Below are positions 20,001 to 35,000 of a stretch of 64,000 nt of DNA, piece by piece; position 1 is the first letter of the stretch; every line of letters starts with the position of its first letter. Origin of the DNA: Leptasterias polaris. Taxonomy: Eukaryota; Echinodermata; Asteroidea; Forcipulatida; Asteriidae. A model generated the notes under the pieces. It had not been told where the DNA came from. It saw only the letters and a program-made list of their open reading frames with translations, and ran no database searches. The position numbers and the translations under genes are program-made. The stretch covers positions 2,529,001-2,593,000 of the forward strand of contig JAZGTN010000064.1 in assembly GCA_037783415.1 (NCBI GenBank). Reading direction: 5' to 3'.

Positions 20001-23000
20001 GAGGTGGAGAGTCCCAGTAAGGACAAAGGCGCTATAGAGGACAGTGCCTTTGAGTCGCTGGAGAAAGACTTTCAGGAGGTGCTAAATGAATTGATGGGTG
20101 ATCGTAGTTTGGAGAAGTTCCGCGTTGAGTATGAGAAGCTACACAGAGCCCTGCGTAAGTCACATGACAGCGAGAAGAGACTCATGACCAAATGCAGGGA
20201 GCTGAACAGCGAGATTGTGGCCAACTCGGCAAAGGTTTCCACGGCGCTACGGCTCTCCCAAGAGGACCAGACGACCATTGCGCAGCTTAAGAAGGTAGGT
20301 TCTTTGTCGCTTGCTTGCGCTTTATAATAATGTGAGAGGCTAATCATCTCGCAGATGAGAAGCTGAATTGCACAGGATGAGGTTACAACGTGGTCAAGTC
20401 TCAGTATGTATAAAGTAAGCCTGTGACAGTTAAACGTTTACACGGTTAACCGTTTACAAAATCACTATCCGTTTAGTAAATTACGGACCGTTTAAACGAA
20501 ACAAATTCAAAATGAAAGCTTTTCGTTTTATTCACTGCCATCTTTGCAGTATTTTACTGTGTTTAGTTTGAAATTTAGTTTAGTTGAAATTGCAAATAAA
20601 AAACCACAAGGGAAATTGCCGTACAATTTCTGTTTTGTTAAGCTTTTCACAGTCATAAAATTATGTGATAGCTTTAAAACCGAAGTGTGTCGCGACCTGT
20701 TATGTCGTTGAAGGAAATGTGGTACGACCTGTAAGACTTCCCATTCTAGTCATGGTTTTCTTTCTTCATCATGGTATCACCGAATATTGACACGCAATTG
20801 ACACAGGCTGGTTGGCTGATTCCTGACTGGCCGCTTTCCGATTGGCCGATCGTGTGAATAATTATTTATGACGTAGTGCTTCTCACAGCGCTGTATTCAT
20901 CACCTTGATCCTGCGGATGTGCTTGAACGTGGTCAACTTTATAGTTAGGGGGCGAAGGAATGGCGTGTAGCTGTGGGAGCGATAAGGCAAGGGAAATCCC
21001 CTTGGTGAGAAATCACTGCGTGGTCGGGAAACGTCGGAGGAACGTTTTTACACGTGCGTGAGCAATACTGCACAGTTTTCGTTTGTTAAACTCAAATACA
21101 CACGGAAGTGATGGGGGATATTCACACGACTTCGACTCTGTGGGATGTTGTGCTTATAAAGATCGTGAAGGATTATCTCTCGGTCGGTAAATTTTTGGAA
21201 ACAACATGAAACAACAAGGATTTACAAAATATACTGACACAGGTCAGGCATGAGAATCTATCGGTTTAAACCGGAATTCCGGTTTTTTCCCTTTCAAATT
21301 TGTGGTCTTCGAGTTCAATGTGAATTTGATGTAAAATTTGGGGGGTGAGTTGTTGGGGTATACATTTGGATCTCGCTAATCCCTCTTCTTGGACTTATGA
21401 GAAATTGTAAGTTTACACGCTTCCGTTCGTAATAAATTGCCGCCCGGCAGCGGCCGGCCCAATATGCGTTGATTTGTTTATTCCATGTGCATGCAGCGCG
21501 TTCAATTGATATCTGTAGACTTCTTTCAGTCTTTCCCCGCTTCATTCACGGTACGGTTTGTATGTTTACTGTTGCAGCAAAGGAACATTCGTGGAGACAT
21601 TGAAAAGTCTACTGACAACAACGCACGGTGTTTTGGATGCGCGCGCATCGTTATACCTTTTTACCAGTCGTCAGTACGAACCTTCATAGTCTTAAGTGCC
21701 GTTTCTTCGATACGTTTAATGTGTTTTACAGCTGGAGATATTTTTACGCATTGAACTATGACCTGGAAGAAACTTCGAGACAATGCATGAGTGTGCGACA
21801 CACGTGTGGGGAGATTCGTTGACGTTTGACGTCTCACATTATTTTTCCAAAATGGTATGGTTTATAAACTGTCGGGATCTTGGAGATACGAAAAGGTGTT
21901 TGAAGAACAAGTTTCAATGGCCAAAGGGGGCCAACACTTAACACAATTATTCACTATCACAGGTAAAAAGACCCCCAAAAATCAATATTTGTAACAAAAG
22001 CATGACATTGACTGCTCCGTTCATAATCATTTATTTTCGTGGAAGTTCCGAATATCATTTTATTTTGAGCTTTTTAAGACAATATACGTCTAGCACTGTT
22101 ATGATTTCATCTTTTTTTAAAGTATTTTCCTCCTATTAACATGTCCTCGATCCCACAAATGGTCCCCAAAATGCCAGAGGGATTCACTGAGTGCGACGCT
22201 GACGCATGGGGCATAGGTAAACTTGCCCAAATTCCGGACACGCACAAATTTGTGACCCGCTCTGCGAAAAAGGCCCTTAAGTCGCGCTATCTCTTAAGCA
22301 CGCAAAGGGCTCGTCAATGTTGAAAAGGTGAAAATTTCTTACTCGATGTGATTTTTTTTTATCCCATTTTTGACATCGTTGATGTCCACTCTTTCATAAT
22401 TTGTAAGATTGAATGTTCATTTTGATCAATAAAGTTGGAAAAAACCCGTGTTTTGTGTACAATTTGTTCGTGGTTTGTACGATCAGTGTCCGTGGAGTCA
22501 GTGGAAAATTGCGTCTTTTACACATCTGACACGACATTATTTGGAACCCCCCTATTATAAATTTGGTATCATCTGAAAGCGGAGGACGTCGTCTTTCTAA
22601 ATTTTGATATAGAAAAGGTTAGAGGTCAAAATTAAAAGCAGGGTCGGTAATTTAATGACACGTAGACAGAGCGCTTGTTACTAGGGGCGTGGATCTTTTC
22701 TATCACGTGCACACAGTGTAGTGCACCGATTGGTCAATGTGCGCAAGGATCCAGTGCGCGCATGCGCTGTGAATTATATCGGCTGTTTATTCTCTGTCAG
22801 GTGACTGTCATGTGACTGTTTATGATGTGCGTGCCACGCAAAAATAAAGCGCATTACCTGTTAACTGTGTTCAACTCAACTGACTTGTACTGCTCTGAGC
22901 GAAAAGATTTTGAGAATTATTTACCACTTTAGCCAAATCATTTTACTTAACCTTGGCCAACTGCTATTATATATTTTTCGTTTATTTTGTGCTTAATATG

Positions 23001-26000
23001 GGTTCAAAGGATCAGTGTCTGGCTGAGGCTTTGAATGATCTCCGTGATGCCAATCTTGCCAGGGAGGAGAGAGACATGGTTGGCTTCGTGGAAGATTACT
23101 TCGTTAACTTCCGATGTGAAGATGACGATGTGGAATCAGAAACCGATTCGGAATCTGATTCCATACCGCCATTTTTAGCGGAAGATAACCAAGAGATTGA
23201 CCCTGACAGCAATGATGAAGAGGATGGCCCCTTGGTTGTTGTAGGTATCCCAGCAGGAGATGACATCGATGCCAACGGAACTCTCTGTGTTTATTTGTTT
23301 GTTCTATTTATTTGTGTGTTTTTTAAAACTAAAAAGCAAGTTTTTAGCGCAAAGATTATTTCAAAGTAGATTAATCAACTTCAGATTTCAATAAGAAGGC
23401 AAACTACCTTGACTGTTATATTTTAAAGGAAATATTCCGGTTTTAAACTAAAGTATTTTTTTCCCCCAAAATGTTACATTTTGACCCCAAAAATACTTTT
23501 AATCATGAAAATACAAGCTAGCTGAAGGGTTAAATGAATCAGCCCAAGCTGTTGCTTTAAAAATACGAAAAAGTGGGATTTATTGGTTTTTTTCCAAAAA
23601 GCTCTTCACCCAAAAATATTCTATTTAAAATCATATGGTTTTCCTAAAAAGTCCAGTTGGCATAAGGATTACTTCAAAAAGTAGTAAAACTAACCAAACT
23701 GGTATAAAAACGTAGTAATAAACGTAGTGTGTGTTTGCAATTTTAAAGATAAGAAAAAGATTACGAAAAAGCACAATATGCAAATTAGTTCCAAAAAGTG
23801 CGAAATAGACCATTAAATAAAAAGAACAAATATTTTGAACTTAATAAGTCATATTCAACAATTGGTGAAAATTTCAGACGAATAGTGTATTGGGAATGTG
23901 CTCGTTGTTAGGGTCTATCATAAGAACTTTGTACTTAAATAAATTAAAATACAGTGTAAAGTTTACAAGGCTGTTTCTCCTCAACCTATTTTGACCAAAA
24001 TGGCAATAATTTGTATGCAAATTATGGTATAACTCTGGATTGCAAAATGCTACAGACTTCTAACATACACCAAATTAAAGCTGAGAAAAGGCCCTTTCCA
24101 ACCATGTATCTAACTCAAAAATAATTTTTTGCATAATAAGGGCCTTTTTCGCAGAGCGGGTCACATTTGGACTTTACCCAAAATCCGGACATGCAATTTT
24201 TAGCGTAAAAATTTTTCCGGTTTTATTATCATCGCATATTCTCATGCCTGACAGGTACAGTCTCGATGTTAATTGTCAAAACATTTGGGCTTCCTTATAA
24301 ATCGTCTTTGTTGTTCGTGTATTTAGAACAAATTCACTTGCCGCCGACTAACGGTTAAACGGTTAACCGTTTAGAAAAGTTTCGTTTAAAGGTATTATAC
24401 AGGATTGGCAGAGCTGAAAAAATAATCACAGACAGTGTTCATGTTTTGTGTAATCAACCACATACATGAAATAACAAACCTGTGAAAATTTGAGCTCAAT
24501 TGGTCATCGAGGTCACGAGAAAATAGTGAAAAGAGACCTTATGTGTTTTCTGTTTTTCAAACATCGAGTTTATTATCGCGCGCGATAAAATCCATTGTTT
24601 TACTCATTTCTCAGAAACGATAGCATTTTAGGGAGAAATATTTTAAGGAACCCTTTCTACCATTACTTACTTTAAACCATGTAAGTTATGTGTGAATCTG
24701 TGAACATTGTGTTTTTCGATCTTACCAATAGTGTATAGGGCCTTTAAACAGATAGTAAATTAAACGTAGGGTCACAGGCTTAGTATAAAGGCAGCCAGCC
24801 ACATCGACACATGACCACAGAGCACAGCCAGAGATCGAAAGTGTTTGATTTTTCCGGACAGAAGAAATCCGAAGGGCCAAGAGAAAAATCTTAGTATTAC
24901 AGGGGATACCAATGCGCAACTCTACTCGCATATGGCACTGGGGGGAATCGAACCAGAGGGCCACAGTGGTGAGAGACGAGCGCTGTACACACAAGCCACC
25001 CACCACCAGCTGTGGTGGTCATTTAATTAGTGGCTAATTTAAGGATAAACACAAACTTGCCTTTTAACATAATTATTTGCTAACCTTGCTTAGTTAGTGG
25101 TAGTGCAGTAATTACAAATTAGCAAATCACCGATGTTTTTACATCTCTTTAGAATGTTGCCGTCATTTAATGTGAATTATCTTGAATTAATTTTGTTTGT
25201 TTGAGATCTCACATTTGATGCAGTTAATTAGAAGATGCTAACTGTAGGCCTATGTGAACATAAATAAAAAAGAATACAATACCTTATCATTGGTAACACA
25301 TCTTGAGATTAATAAATGAAATGACCGATATCCAACCCTGGTTTATCTCTCCATTTTAAATCCAAATATACTATCACAGTGCACTAAAGTGCCTTGACTC
25401 TTTGTATAAGAGTGTGCCTGCATGTATGTGTACAGGAACATCATTAGTGAAATTATAACTCACTTTGTCCTAAGAAAACAAGTTGAAAAATGTTGTGTGT
25501 GTGGGTAGCCCATTTCTTCATTACTTATTGAATAATAAACCCACTTTAAATATATATTCCCGCCAAAATGTGCATCCTTCCAGCCCTTCTTCAACCTCAG
25601 CATTATCAGCAATCCAGCTTTCTCCAGAAGACGAGTAGAGTGGTTGTTCGAAATGTCGAGACCGCATCGGCTCTTCTCAGAGCTACAACAACTCCCAAAA
25701 GATTTGTATACATTGTTGTACCCGCAGGTTTACTAACTATAGCTTTTCCATTTATTATTGCTGTTGATTTCATTGTACCCTTTTCTTATTGTTGGTTTTT
25801 CCAAAGTACTTGTTTTAATTCCCTTTGGTGTACCTTTTAGAAAATAATTTCCTTCCATCGATATTAACTGTTGTTATTTTCTGCTCCGGTCAGGAAATTG
25901 AAAGGGCTTGGAAGATGGTGGATGCATCCCACGAGAAGGAGCAGAGAGCTCGCGAGACAATCCAATCACTAAAACTCGAGATTGCCAATTTGAGTAAGCT

Positions 26001-29000
26001 CGTTGAGCAGGGAGCTGGGCTGACCATGGGGCAGGAACACAGGTGAGTTAGTCTTTGTTTTGTAGACTGAATGTCAAGATTCTTGGGGAAATAAAAGTTT
26101 TTTTAAGTCAGGCCTTGTCAGCATTGAGAGAAATCAGTGCCAGTTAAGTTCTATTTCCATCTGACATGGAAGCAACATGGTAGCGGGTTAATTTGAAGAA
26201 TTGAAACAGACAGGATTTTAATAATATTGGGAAAATAGCTTGGCGAAAATTGCAAACAACTACCAAAAAAACCCACACAAACCTCGGTTAATGGATTAAA
26301 CAAAAGTTCAGTCCTTAACCCATGTCATTCATTTTACTATGGTCCATGCCAGGTGAATAAATGGTCTGTAAGGGAAAATATGCCAGCCTTAGTAAAAAAT
26401 AATGGGTTTTAACCCTTTAGCACCCACACAATATTAAACGTAGCGCCATTCACTCCTCACAGCGCCTCAGAAATTCACACGATTTTCGGTTGTACCTAGC
26501 AATCCTCAAATAACTTTCGTTGTGATTATTTTCTTGTGTTACAAGTTGAGTTTATTTTGTAGAGGATGAAATTATCTCTTGAATGTTTTTCCAAGTTGTT
26601 TTGTTTGTGTTGCCAAATTAAAGCTTTTAGGTTGGAAACGTAAGAGAAATCAACAAAAATTTGAAAACATTGTTTGCTTATGAAGCAAGCGTTTGTTACA
26701 TGGAAAGTTCTCTCAATAAAAAAAAAACTACAAAAGTGATTGAAAATAATCACAACATACACTGTACCTTTGAAAATGAATACGAGTGCCTCTGTTACCT
26801 ACAGATAACTTCTGTACCTCAAACCCTTAAAATCCTATCAAATCAGGGTAATCCGTGTGTAAAAACACAACAAGTTTATCGCGAAAGAGAAGGTCGCCAA
26901 GCCATTACTGTGTACATTGCGTGTGTGACACGTGGTACGTATGATACGGCCTGCACTACACAGAGAAAAGACAGCTACTTGTTGTGCTTCACGTGCATTG
27001 GTTTATAGGACTTCTGACCTTTGAACCTTTGGAGGTGGACATCCTCATTTTTTCTTACGGGCACCATGTGCTATTTTTGGACTATTGTCATGTTGAGAAA
27101 GTTCTTTATCTACGGCCGTTTGCTGCGTTTTAATCGCATGTTTAGAACTAAAAATACAAAGGCGTTTGCGGGCAGTATGCGGAGTAATACGCAGGGCGCC
27201 TGCGGGTGGTATGAGGGCTAAAGCCCTGGTTAAAGGTATTCTAACATGTCTAAGATGGAGTTCAATATGTTTGTTTGTTTGGATCATTTAATATTCCTCC
27301 TTTGAGCTTGTTTAGTTGAGGCCTTCCTTGTGCAGATTATACAATAATTAATTTGCCTCATTGGAGAGGCTTTTTCCCCCTGAAATGGATCAACTAAAAA
27401 CCATCGCTCTTTCAACTTGGCACTGGCACAGGTATATTGTAGGTTGGGACCTTTAAATGAATTACTTGAATATGAAAAACATTCACCTGTATCACAAAAA
27501 TATCATCTTACACCATAAACAAAGACCAATAGAACCTTGCTGCTTTGTGAGCCACAAACAAACTTAAACAAATGGGATCATACAGCAGGCCCTGAAAGAT
27601 GACTTGAAACTTGTCAACCTTTTCCTATGATACAGGGCTCGAATTTGGGGAGAAAATCCACAAGACTACAGGGCTTGTAGCTCAAAATCTTTACTGGACC
27701 AGACATTTTTTTACAAGACCAGATTCAAAATGTGAAAAAAACCAAAAACTTGCTGCCACAGTTTAACATGCATTTAACTGCTTTTATATGAACCAGAACT
27801 GAGACAAGTAAGGGAAGAGTATACTTGATTACTCATAGCATTGAAAGATAATTTATTAGACCCAAAGTCAACACTTGAACATAATGTGTTTCTGTTATTC
27901 AATTGAAAAACACAAGACCATCGGACTTGTTAGGTCATAAGTTTACTGGCCCGACACTAAAATTACTGGCCTCGGGCCTGTGGTCCAGTGTAAAATTCGA
28001 GCCCTGCTATGGTGCACTGCAAAAATGTGCGTCTCCTGGGCAAACTGTAGAGGGCCCATTGTAATGCAAGAGCGATATTGTCAGCTTTGATATGGCCCTC
28101 TGGCTACAACTCTAGTCAGAAGCCACAGCCGTAGCTGTCCAATCATACTCAGATAACCAAAGTACTCTCGATTACCGGCTACGCTAGAGGGTTGGCCGCA
28201 TACCTATGTCACTGCCAACGTATAAACTAAGAAACACTATCTGGAAACCTGAGAAATGTTTGTGTCAATTGCCCCAGTGTGAACGAGTTGCTGAAAGCCA
28301 AGGAAGACCTCACCAAAGAGCGGGATGAGCAGCTTGCCGAGATTGTCAAACTCCGTGAAGCACTCACAGAGAGCGCTAGTAATCAACAGAAAGCTGAGCA
28401 AGATAGGACTGAGGCTGAGAACAAGATTGCTGAGGTAAAACAAAACCGTCGCGTGTGAAGGGAAAGACAAGAAAAGGGCAAATTATGTGGGGGACAATTT
28501 TGAGTAATTGCCAATTTTGAGTAGGGACAAGAAGCGGAACAATTGTTTGCAAAAAATAAGTAGGTGATGAGTTGGTGCTCTTTTTTCAAGTGAACTTTCC
28601 TACGACTAAAAAATATATGTGTGAAGTGACAGTTCAATTTATGTAAAAATATTGTTAAATTCACTGAAATACCTTCATTTCATTCCCAAAAAACAAGGAA
28701 CCATTCTGAATGATGTTTTGTATTCATCACACTGTATTTTACAAACTCAAAAAAATGTCTGTTAAGAAAAAACTAGAAAATTTAACCAGTTCACAAGGTG
28801 CAATCTTTAAAATCAAGCTTGCAGGTTCCCATAAAAGATAGTTCCATGGAGCTTCTAAAATCAAGTCTGCAACTTTTCTCAACTCCCATGGAGACATTGA
28901 ACGACAGTTTCAAATTCAGTTCAGTTTATCCAACGTGGAAACTATTCACATTTTTTTTTTCTTTTGAGAAGATTAAGGTCAAACCTGAACTCTGAAGAGT

Positions 29001-32000
29001 ATCTCCAGTGAGTTTTTGTCATTCACCGTGTCAATATTTCAATTATTTATTGGTAGAGTGTGACAATGCAGAGAAGCAGTGAACCATGTTGATTAAAATA
29101 AATTCCAATCTGTTTCGTCCCTTTTTTCCCCGGTCATTGGATCAAGTTTTACCATAATCTTCAGTTTTTTCATTCAACCATGGCATTGCTAACATGACTG
29201 AAAATATGAATAACTCTCGAAAAAAAGTTCTATCACAAGCAGTGAACCATTTCAAATTGTATTATTTTTTTTCTTTTAATGAAAATAGCTAGCTCAAGAT
29301 ATTCAAGTCCGCAGCAATGAAGCACAGCGGGAGACGAGACGTAAGGAGAAGCTTGATCGAGAGCTGAAGCAATCACGGGTGGAGCTGGAGCAGAAAGCAG
29401 GTGACATCAAGACGATGCAGCTCCAGACTGGCCGCTACAAGGATGATATCGGCCGCTTGGAGACCCAGCTCAAAGAACAGAAGGTTAACAACTTGTCTCT
29501 GTCTCGGGGAGTACTCACTGAAATGTCTTGTCCTCGGACGAGACAGAAACATGATGGTCAAAAATTTGAAAGTGAATGACTAAACGTTTTTTGTTGAACC
29601 GTGATATTTGCCACACTGTGAGCAACAATGAATTTAATTCATAAAGTACTTAATTGCAAAAGGATACAGAGTGCTGAAATGTTCTTTACATGATGTCGAT
29701 ATGTGAATTGTGTGTGTGTTTTAACCAGCACAGTAGCACTTAAAGCACGAAAAGGAGCCAAGCACAAGTCAATTATGTTTATGCATAACTATATATTTCA
29801 AGGGAAGTTTTCCAACATGACCATTTTAACACCATGAAAGATGTTTGGTAAATCTGTGATCATTTATATTTTCAATCTTACAAGAATTTATTTGGTGTTT
29901 TTATGCAAACTGCAGATTCTGTACGAGCGTACCCTAAAAGACACCGATGTTTTGAATCAGCGCTTCAGTAAACTTCAGCAAGATTACGAGCAGCAGCTGA
30001 TCAGCTGTGACGGTCTTGCTCAGGAGAACCAGACTAGGGTCGTTGAACTCAAGGTCAGTGTCATGAAGCTTTTTTCTTTGGAATGTCTGAATTATTTCCT
30101 GAAACAAGTTTTCCAATCTGTTTAAGAAGACGGGAAGGTAAAATAGAACACTGGCAGTTTCGTTATTTCAAAATAGTTAATTATTTTTTACAGTAAGTCT
30201 CTCAAAGTAAGTCAGTGATGCTGATGGGAGTTTATTTAGAAGGATACATTCTTGAAAAATTAACAACTTTCCTCAACTTAAACAGTTTAACAAGTTATTT
30301 CTGTTTAACAGACTGGAACATAAACAGCAGGTTCAACATAATAATACTAATAACAAAAGCATTTGTAGAGTTGCCTTATGCAAGGACTCAAAGTACTTAA
30401 CAGAAAATACATAAATCAAGAAATAGTTGAGCTGTCAAAGCTGCTAAGATATCTAGGAAGGCAGGATGAATGGAAATGATGCAGAAGTTTATGATTCAAA
30501 CATCTACAAGGCATGGAGGTACATTGTACTCTGCTGGTAGTATTAGGCCTCACAATCTCAGGTCATTAGTGATAACTCTTTTGACTGTTGAAAGTTGACC
30601 AAGGTCATAAAAACTTAACTTATAAAAAGTACTGACACTTCTTTTACAAGTGTTTACATAGATAGTTTCATTTAGTAATGAATTGGGTCAGGTTTTCACA
30701 AATTCACACTAAGCGTGATAGGCAATAGCTGAGGTATGGACAATACAAGTATTCATCTGACAATATATTCTTTGTCACAGCACGTTCACCTTTGGGTTAA
30801 GATCATAGTAAAAAAAAAAACCCATTAAGTTTAGGTAGGTGTTACTTGCTTTTTGGAGCTATGTAAGTATTAATAAGTAAGCAAAGCAAAGGACGATGCT
30901 ACTACTAAACTTTTATGTGATGAAACGTTCAATGATTTTTGCCCCTTTAGGCAAAGGAAGATGAGATTGGAGCGCTAAAGACAGACACTGTACGCCTTAC
31001 CAAGATGCGCGAGACGATCCAGCGTAAACTCCGCAATGTGGAGGAGCAGAAGGTGGACACAGAGCAACAGAAGGAGACACTTAAGTCACAGATAGTGGCA
31101 CTTGAACGAGGTAAGGTTGAAGAAGAGACCCGTTTATAGATAAAGTAAAAGCACATACTAATATGTTTTTAGCTCTTTCAGTGCCAAGGTCGTACGTGTA
31201 GGATATAGTTTATGTATTCCGAAAGTGCCATTTTGTACTTGTACGATCTTTTTTATGTACACAAATAGTGTCAACAACTGACATGTACCACCCATGACAA
31301 ACATGTTATCACAAGAGGGCATTCACTCAAGAAATAGTATTGACTTTGGAATGTACCAAGGCAACACAACTCAGCAAGATAAATTTTGTTTGGTGAGAAA
31401 GATGTTTTAAGTTTTTTATGCAGAATTTCAAAAAACTAAAAAAGCTGGGCATTTTAGGTTCAAAACGCAAAAATAAGCATGCACTGAAAGAGTTAAGACA
31501 GGTATGCTATGTTTTTGAGTTATGAGTTTGATTTACAAAGCACCTTGTAAGGGTTTTACATGTGCAATCTAAAGCCAACCTTGCCAGAAAATACATGGGC
31601 CAACCTCTTATGTGTACTTCATCTGTACTTGGTTCTTTTACGTGCATTACACAAACGCTTAAATAATCGCTTGGGTAATCTTCCCTCCGAAAGACAATGC
31701 AATAATGGTTAAGCGTCTTGCTTAAGGACACTATAGTGTTAAGGCTGGACTGGAACCCACACTCTGCTGATCCAGAAACTCCAGAGCTTGAGTTCAATGC
31801 CCTTGACCACTGGGCCACTAGACGTCAAAAATATGGTGTCAGAAACTCAGACAGTATCCCCACCTTAGAAGAGAATTCACTGGATTGGGTGACAATTGTG
31901 CTGAACAAGTAAGTTGGTGCACCATTGGGTATAAATGTAGGGTTTGGGTATAAAGGGTATTTAAAAAATCCACTATTCTCATATCAATCTCTCACACTTC

Positions 32001-35000
32001 CAAATGTTAGTGTCTCGTCATTTCTGTTTCCTCTCGCAGAAATCGAAACCAACAAAAAGCAAGTTGAGATGGACCGTAAGGCGATTGATGACCTCGTCCG
32101 GGAACGAGACATCCTTAATAAGAACCTCCTGAAAGCAGCCAATGCCACGCAGAAGCAGCTCAATCTGGTCAAGCTCCACGAACAGTCCAAGAAGAACCTC
32201 GAGCAGGAGATCCAGAACTATAAAGATGAGGCCCAGAAACAACGTAAGATCATCTACCAGCTGGAGAAGGAGAGAGATAGATACATCAACGAGGCCAGTG
32301 ATCTTACTCAAAAAGTAATTTTAATGTTTACTACTTTTTCTATAGACACGGTAACTTTTGTGTACAACATAATTGAGTGATTTTGTACATTCCAGGGCCT
32401 TTCTGGCAGGCAAGATAACTACACTGGTCATACAGAAACTTTTTACATTTTGTGTCATAATTTCCACATAAATTTAAGAGTGATGAAAATAACAGCTGTT
32501 CAAGTTTTGTTATGTGCCCCTTTCTTCTTTTCAAAAGTTGATAACAATCGTACAGTGCAATCTCCATAAAATGGAAGATTTTACGTTTTCTGTCATTGAG
32601 GAAGTCAATGCTCTGTGGCTCTTTTTTAAACATGATGTCACAGGTTACTTGGTCTTTATTTATTTGTGTACCCATGAACTTGACCACAACCAGAAACATG
32701 TTTAAACTTTAGTCATTTCGCGAGTTCCGTAATCAAGTTGTTGGCTCTATTTGGCTTGGTTTTAAGATGGTGGATTTTACAAACTAACGAAAAATGTTTA
32801 CAGAATTCTTAAAAAAATGGAAAAAGCTTGAAACAAAATTTCAAAAGACTAAGTTTCATTTCTTGGAAATGAAATAAGGGCTGCATATTTTGAGAACAAT
32901 AATTTCCAAGAGATGTACATGTGTACCAATGTCATGAATTGTTTCTGATTATACTTAACCCAGTTTCATGTAGCTCTCTCGGAAATGTAGCATTCGTCAG
33001 TGAATTTTATGTCAGAAACTTATTTCTGGTACGGGCCGCCTAAACACGCCCCTTGTATCAGAACAATCATGTCATGATTTTGTCTCTTCTTTTTCCACAA
33101 GGTACTTCAACACATGGAGGATGTCAAAGTGCGTGAGATGCAGATCTTTGACTACAAGAAGAAGATTGCTGAGGCAGAGACCAAGTTGAAGCAGCAGCAG
33201 AACCTGTACGAAGCAGTGCGCAGTGATCGTAACCTGTACAGCAAGAACTTGATTGAGTCTCAGGTAGGAAGACCCACTGATCTCTAGTAAATGTGACCCT
33301 TACCCTAAAGGCACTGGATGACATGTTGCTATACCAATGAGCTACGCATTGCAATGAGCAAGTTTAGTTGCTGACTTTTCCTAAATGTAGAGATTTTAAA
33401 TCAAGCATGCGTCATACTCCCTATATGTTGTTACAATAATGAGTACTAGTAATTCGTTACACAAAGGGGCCTAACTTGTTCTACCATTCAATGATTACAA
33501 AAAAAAATTACAAAAAAATCAAATGGTTGCAACTTGCATAGTGTGAAGCAACATTTTCTGTTGAAGTTCTTTGAGACCCAAACATTTGGCCCAGTTATCT
33601 TGCCTACCTGAAAAGCAAATTTGACAATAAAAAGTGGCTGTTACTTTTTAAAAAGTGACTTGATCTATTAACAAAAAAACTCCCTAGGTTGATCTGAAAA
33701 AAGAACTCGTTGATATTAGTCACCAATGTTCTAACCTCAAATATTGAGTAGAGTTGATAACAATAGCAGTTTGTTGGCTCAGGACTATAAGGTAGTTAGT
33801 GCAGTTTGTAAAGGGTTTGATAATTCTTGTTTTGTATATTTTAGAGCTTCTGGTAAATACACCGATCCATTAAGCCACGCCCATTTCTCATTGACCAATC
33901 ACAACCGCGAAATCTGATCACCATTTGAGCCGTTTGGTGATCTTTGCACTAATGGTGATCGGGTTTCGCGGCTGTGATTGGTCAACTCGTAAGGAGGCGG
34001 GGCTTAATGGATCGATCTATTGAGTTTATGATCAAGAGTGGTCCTCAAAGTAACTGTTTGGCAAAAAGTAAAACATTTTATTTGTGGATTTTGATTATTT
34101 AAAAAAACATTTAAACACCTTTTTCAGTTAACGCCTTGTTGATCATTATGGATATTAATTGCAATTAACAATCTTATAGTACTGAGTTGACGAGTTATAA
34201 TAGTTAAATCTGTTGACGGGAGAAGCTAATAGCAGTAAAGTCAGTCACAGGCACCACAGCCTGGATTCAAACCCACCTTGAGAGGTTTCAGTCATCAGAC
34301 AACAAGCTTGGTGTATGAATCAAATATTCAGCCATTGTACTCCATTGGTTACAGTTTCCCCTGGAGACTTCCCCAGTCATTACATTGACTGCTATGAATT
34401 CTTTACTCCCTGACTTGATCTGTAGGATGAGATTACGGAGATGAAACGTAAATTGAAGATTATGAACCATCAGATAGATCAGCTGAAGGAGGAGATTACT
34501 GCAAAGGAAGCAGCATTGGTCAAGGAGCATCTTGATCATCAAAGGTAATTACTGAATATTTTATGAGCCCTTGAAAGACCCTGCTTTCCTGTATGCTTAT
34601 TGTCACAATAATAATAAAAAGTCGCATCCCCTTAAGGTGATCCCCTGACTGCCGCTTCCCAGGTTGTATCGTATACTTGGGTGTGATCCCTGGCTACACG
34701 GCAGTTTGCGGTTGAATGGCTTCTGACTGGCACCCCCCGAACAAAGATATTGACAAAATAGGGAGACCGCCAACATATTGGCTAGATAGCTCAGTTGCAG
34801 ACCTGCCAACCTGTACGCATTTTGCGTACCATGCACGCATTTTCACATCTGAGTACGGTGGTACGAAATATATGCAGAAAATACGCAAAAGACGCAAAAT
34901 CTAAATCGCGGTGTTAAAAACTGCAACACGAACGGACAATTTTGTTCTCAATTTCTTCAACTGTCATTCGTTCGACCCCAAGTGCAAAAACAACCGAACA

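Larger units (their letters stand above)
21244..24251. mobile_element. TIR element nested in the hAT-like element
   Basis: The ends TCAGGCATGAGAAT and ATTCTCATGCCTGA are perfect 14-bp inverted repeats, flanked by CAGG on both sides (21240-21243 and 24252-24255). A further 'cggttt' and 'ccggttttt' similarity continues inside. Length 3008 bp, including the inner element 22252-24164. Confidence 0.75.
20416..24782. mobile_element. hAT-like element with 8-bp target duplication, carrying nested insertions
   Basis: The ends TAAGCCTGTGAC and GTCACAGGCTTA are inverted. Both are flanked by GTATAAAG (20408-20415 and 24783-24790). An 8-bp duplication is typical of the hAT superfamily. Subterminal motifs 'ggttaaccgttta' and 'gtttcgtttaaac' are also inverted between the two ends. 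Without its nested insertions the element would be about 1 kb, so it is non-autonomous. It lies in CFAP58 intron 2. Confidence 0.8.
20333..25020 (-). repeat. SINE-like repeat split by a nested insertion
   Basis: The two halves, 20333-20415 and 24783-25020, form one minus-strand repeat. The head near 25020-24940 has a ggttcgattcccccc B-box, and the rest matches the continuous copy at 3596-3806. The gap is exactly the hAT-like element 20416-24782 plus one target-site copy. Confidence 0.7.

Noticed and set aside
26661..27221. ORFs in CFAP58 intron 3 as extra exons
   Set aside because: They match no CFAP58 segment, and exon 3 joins exon 4 in phase to give the expected protein.
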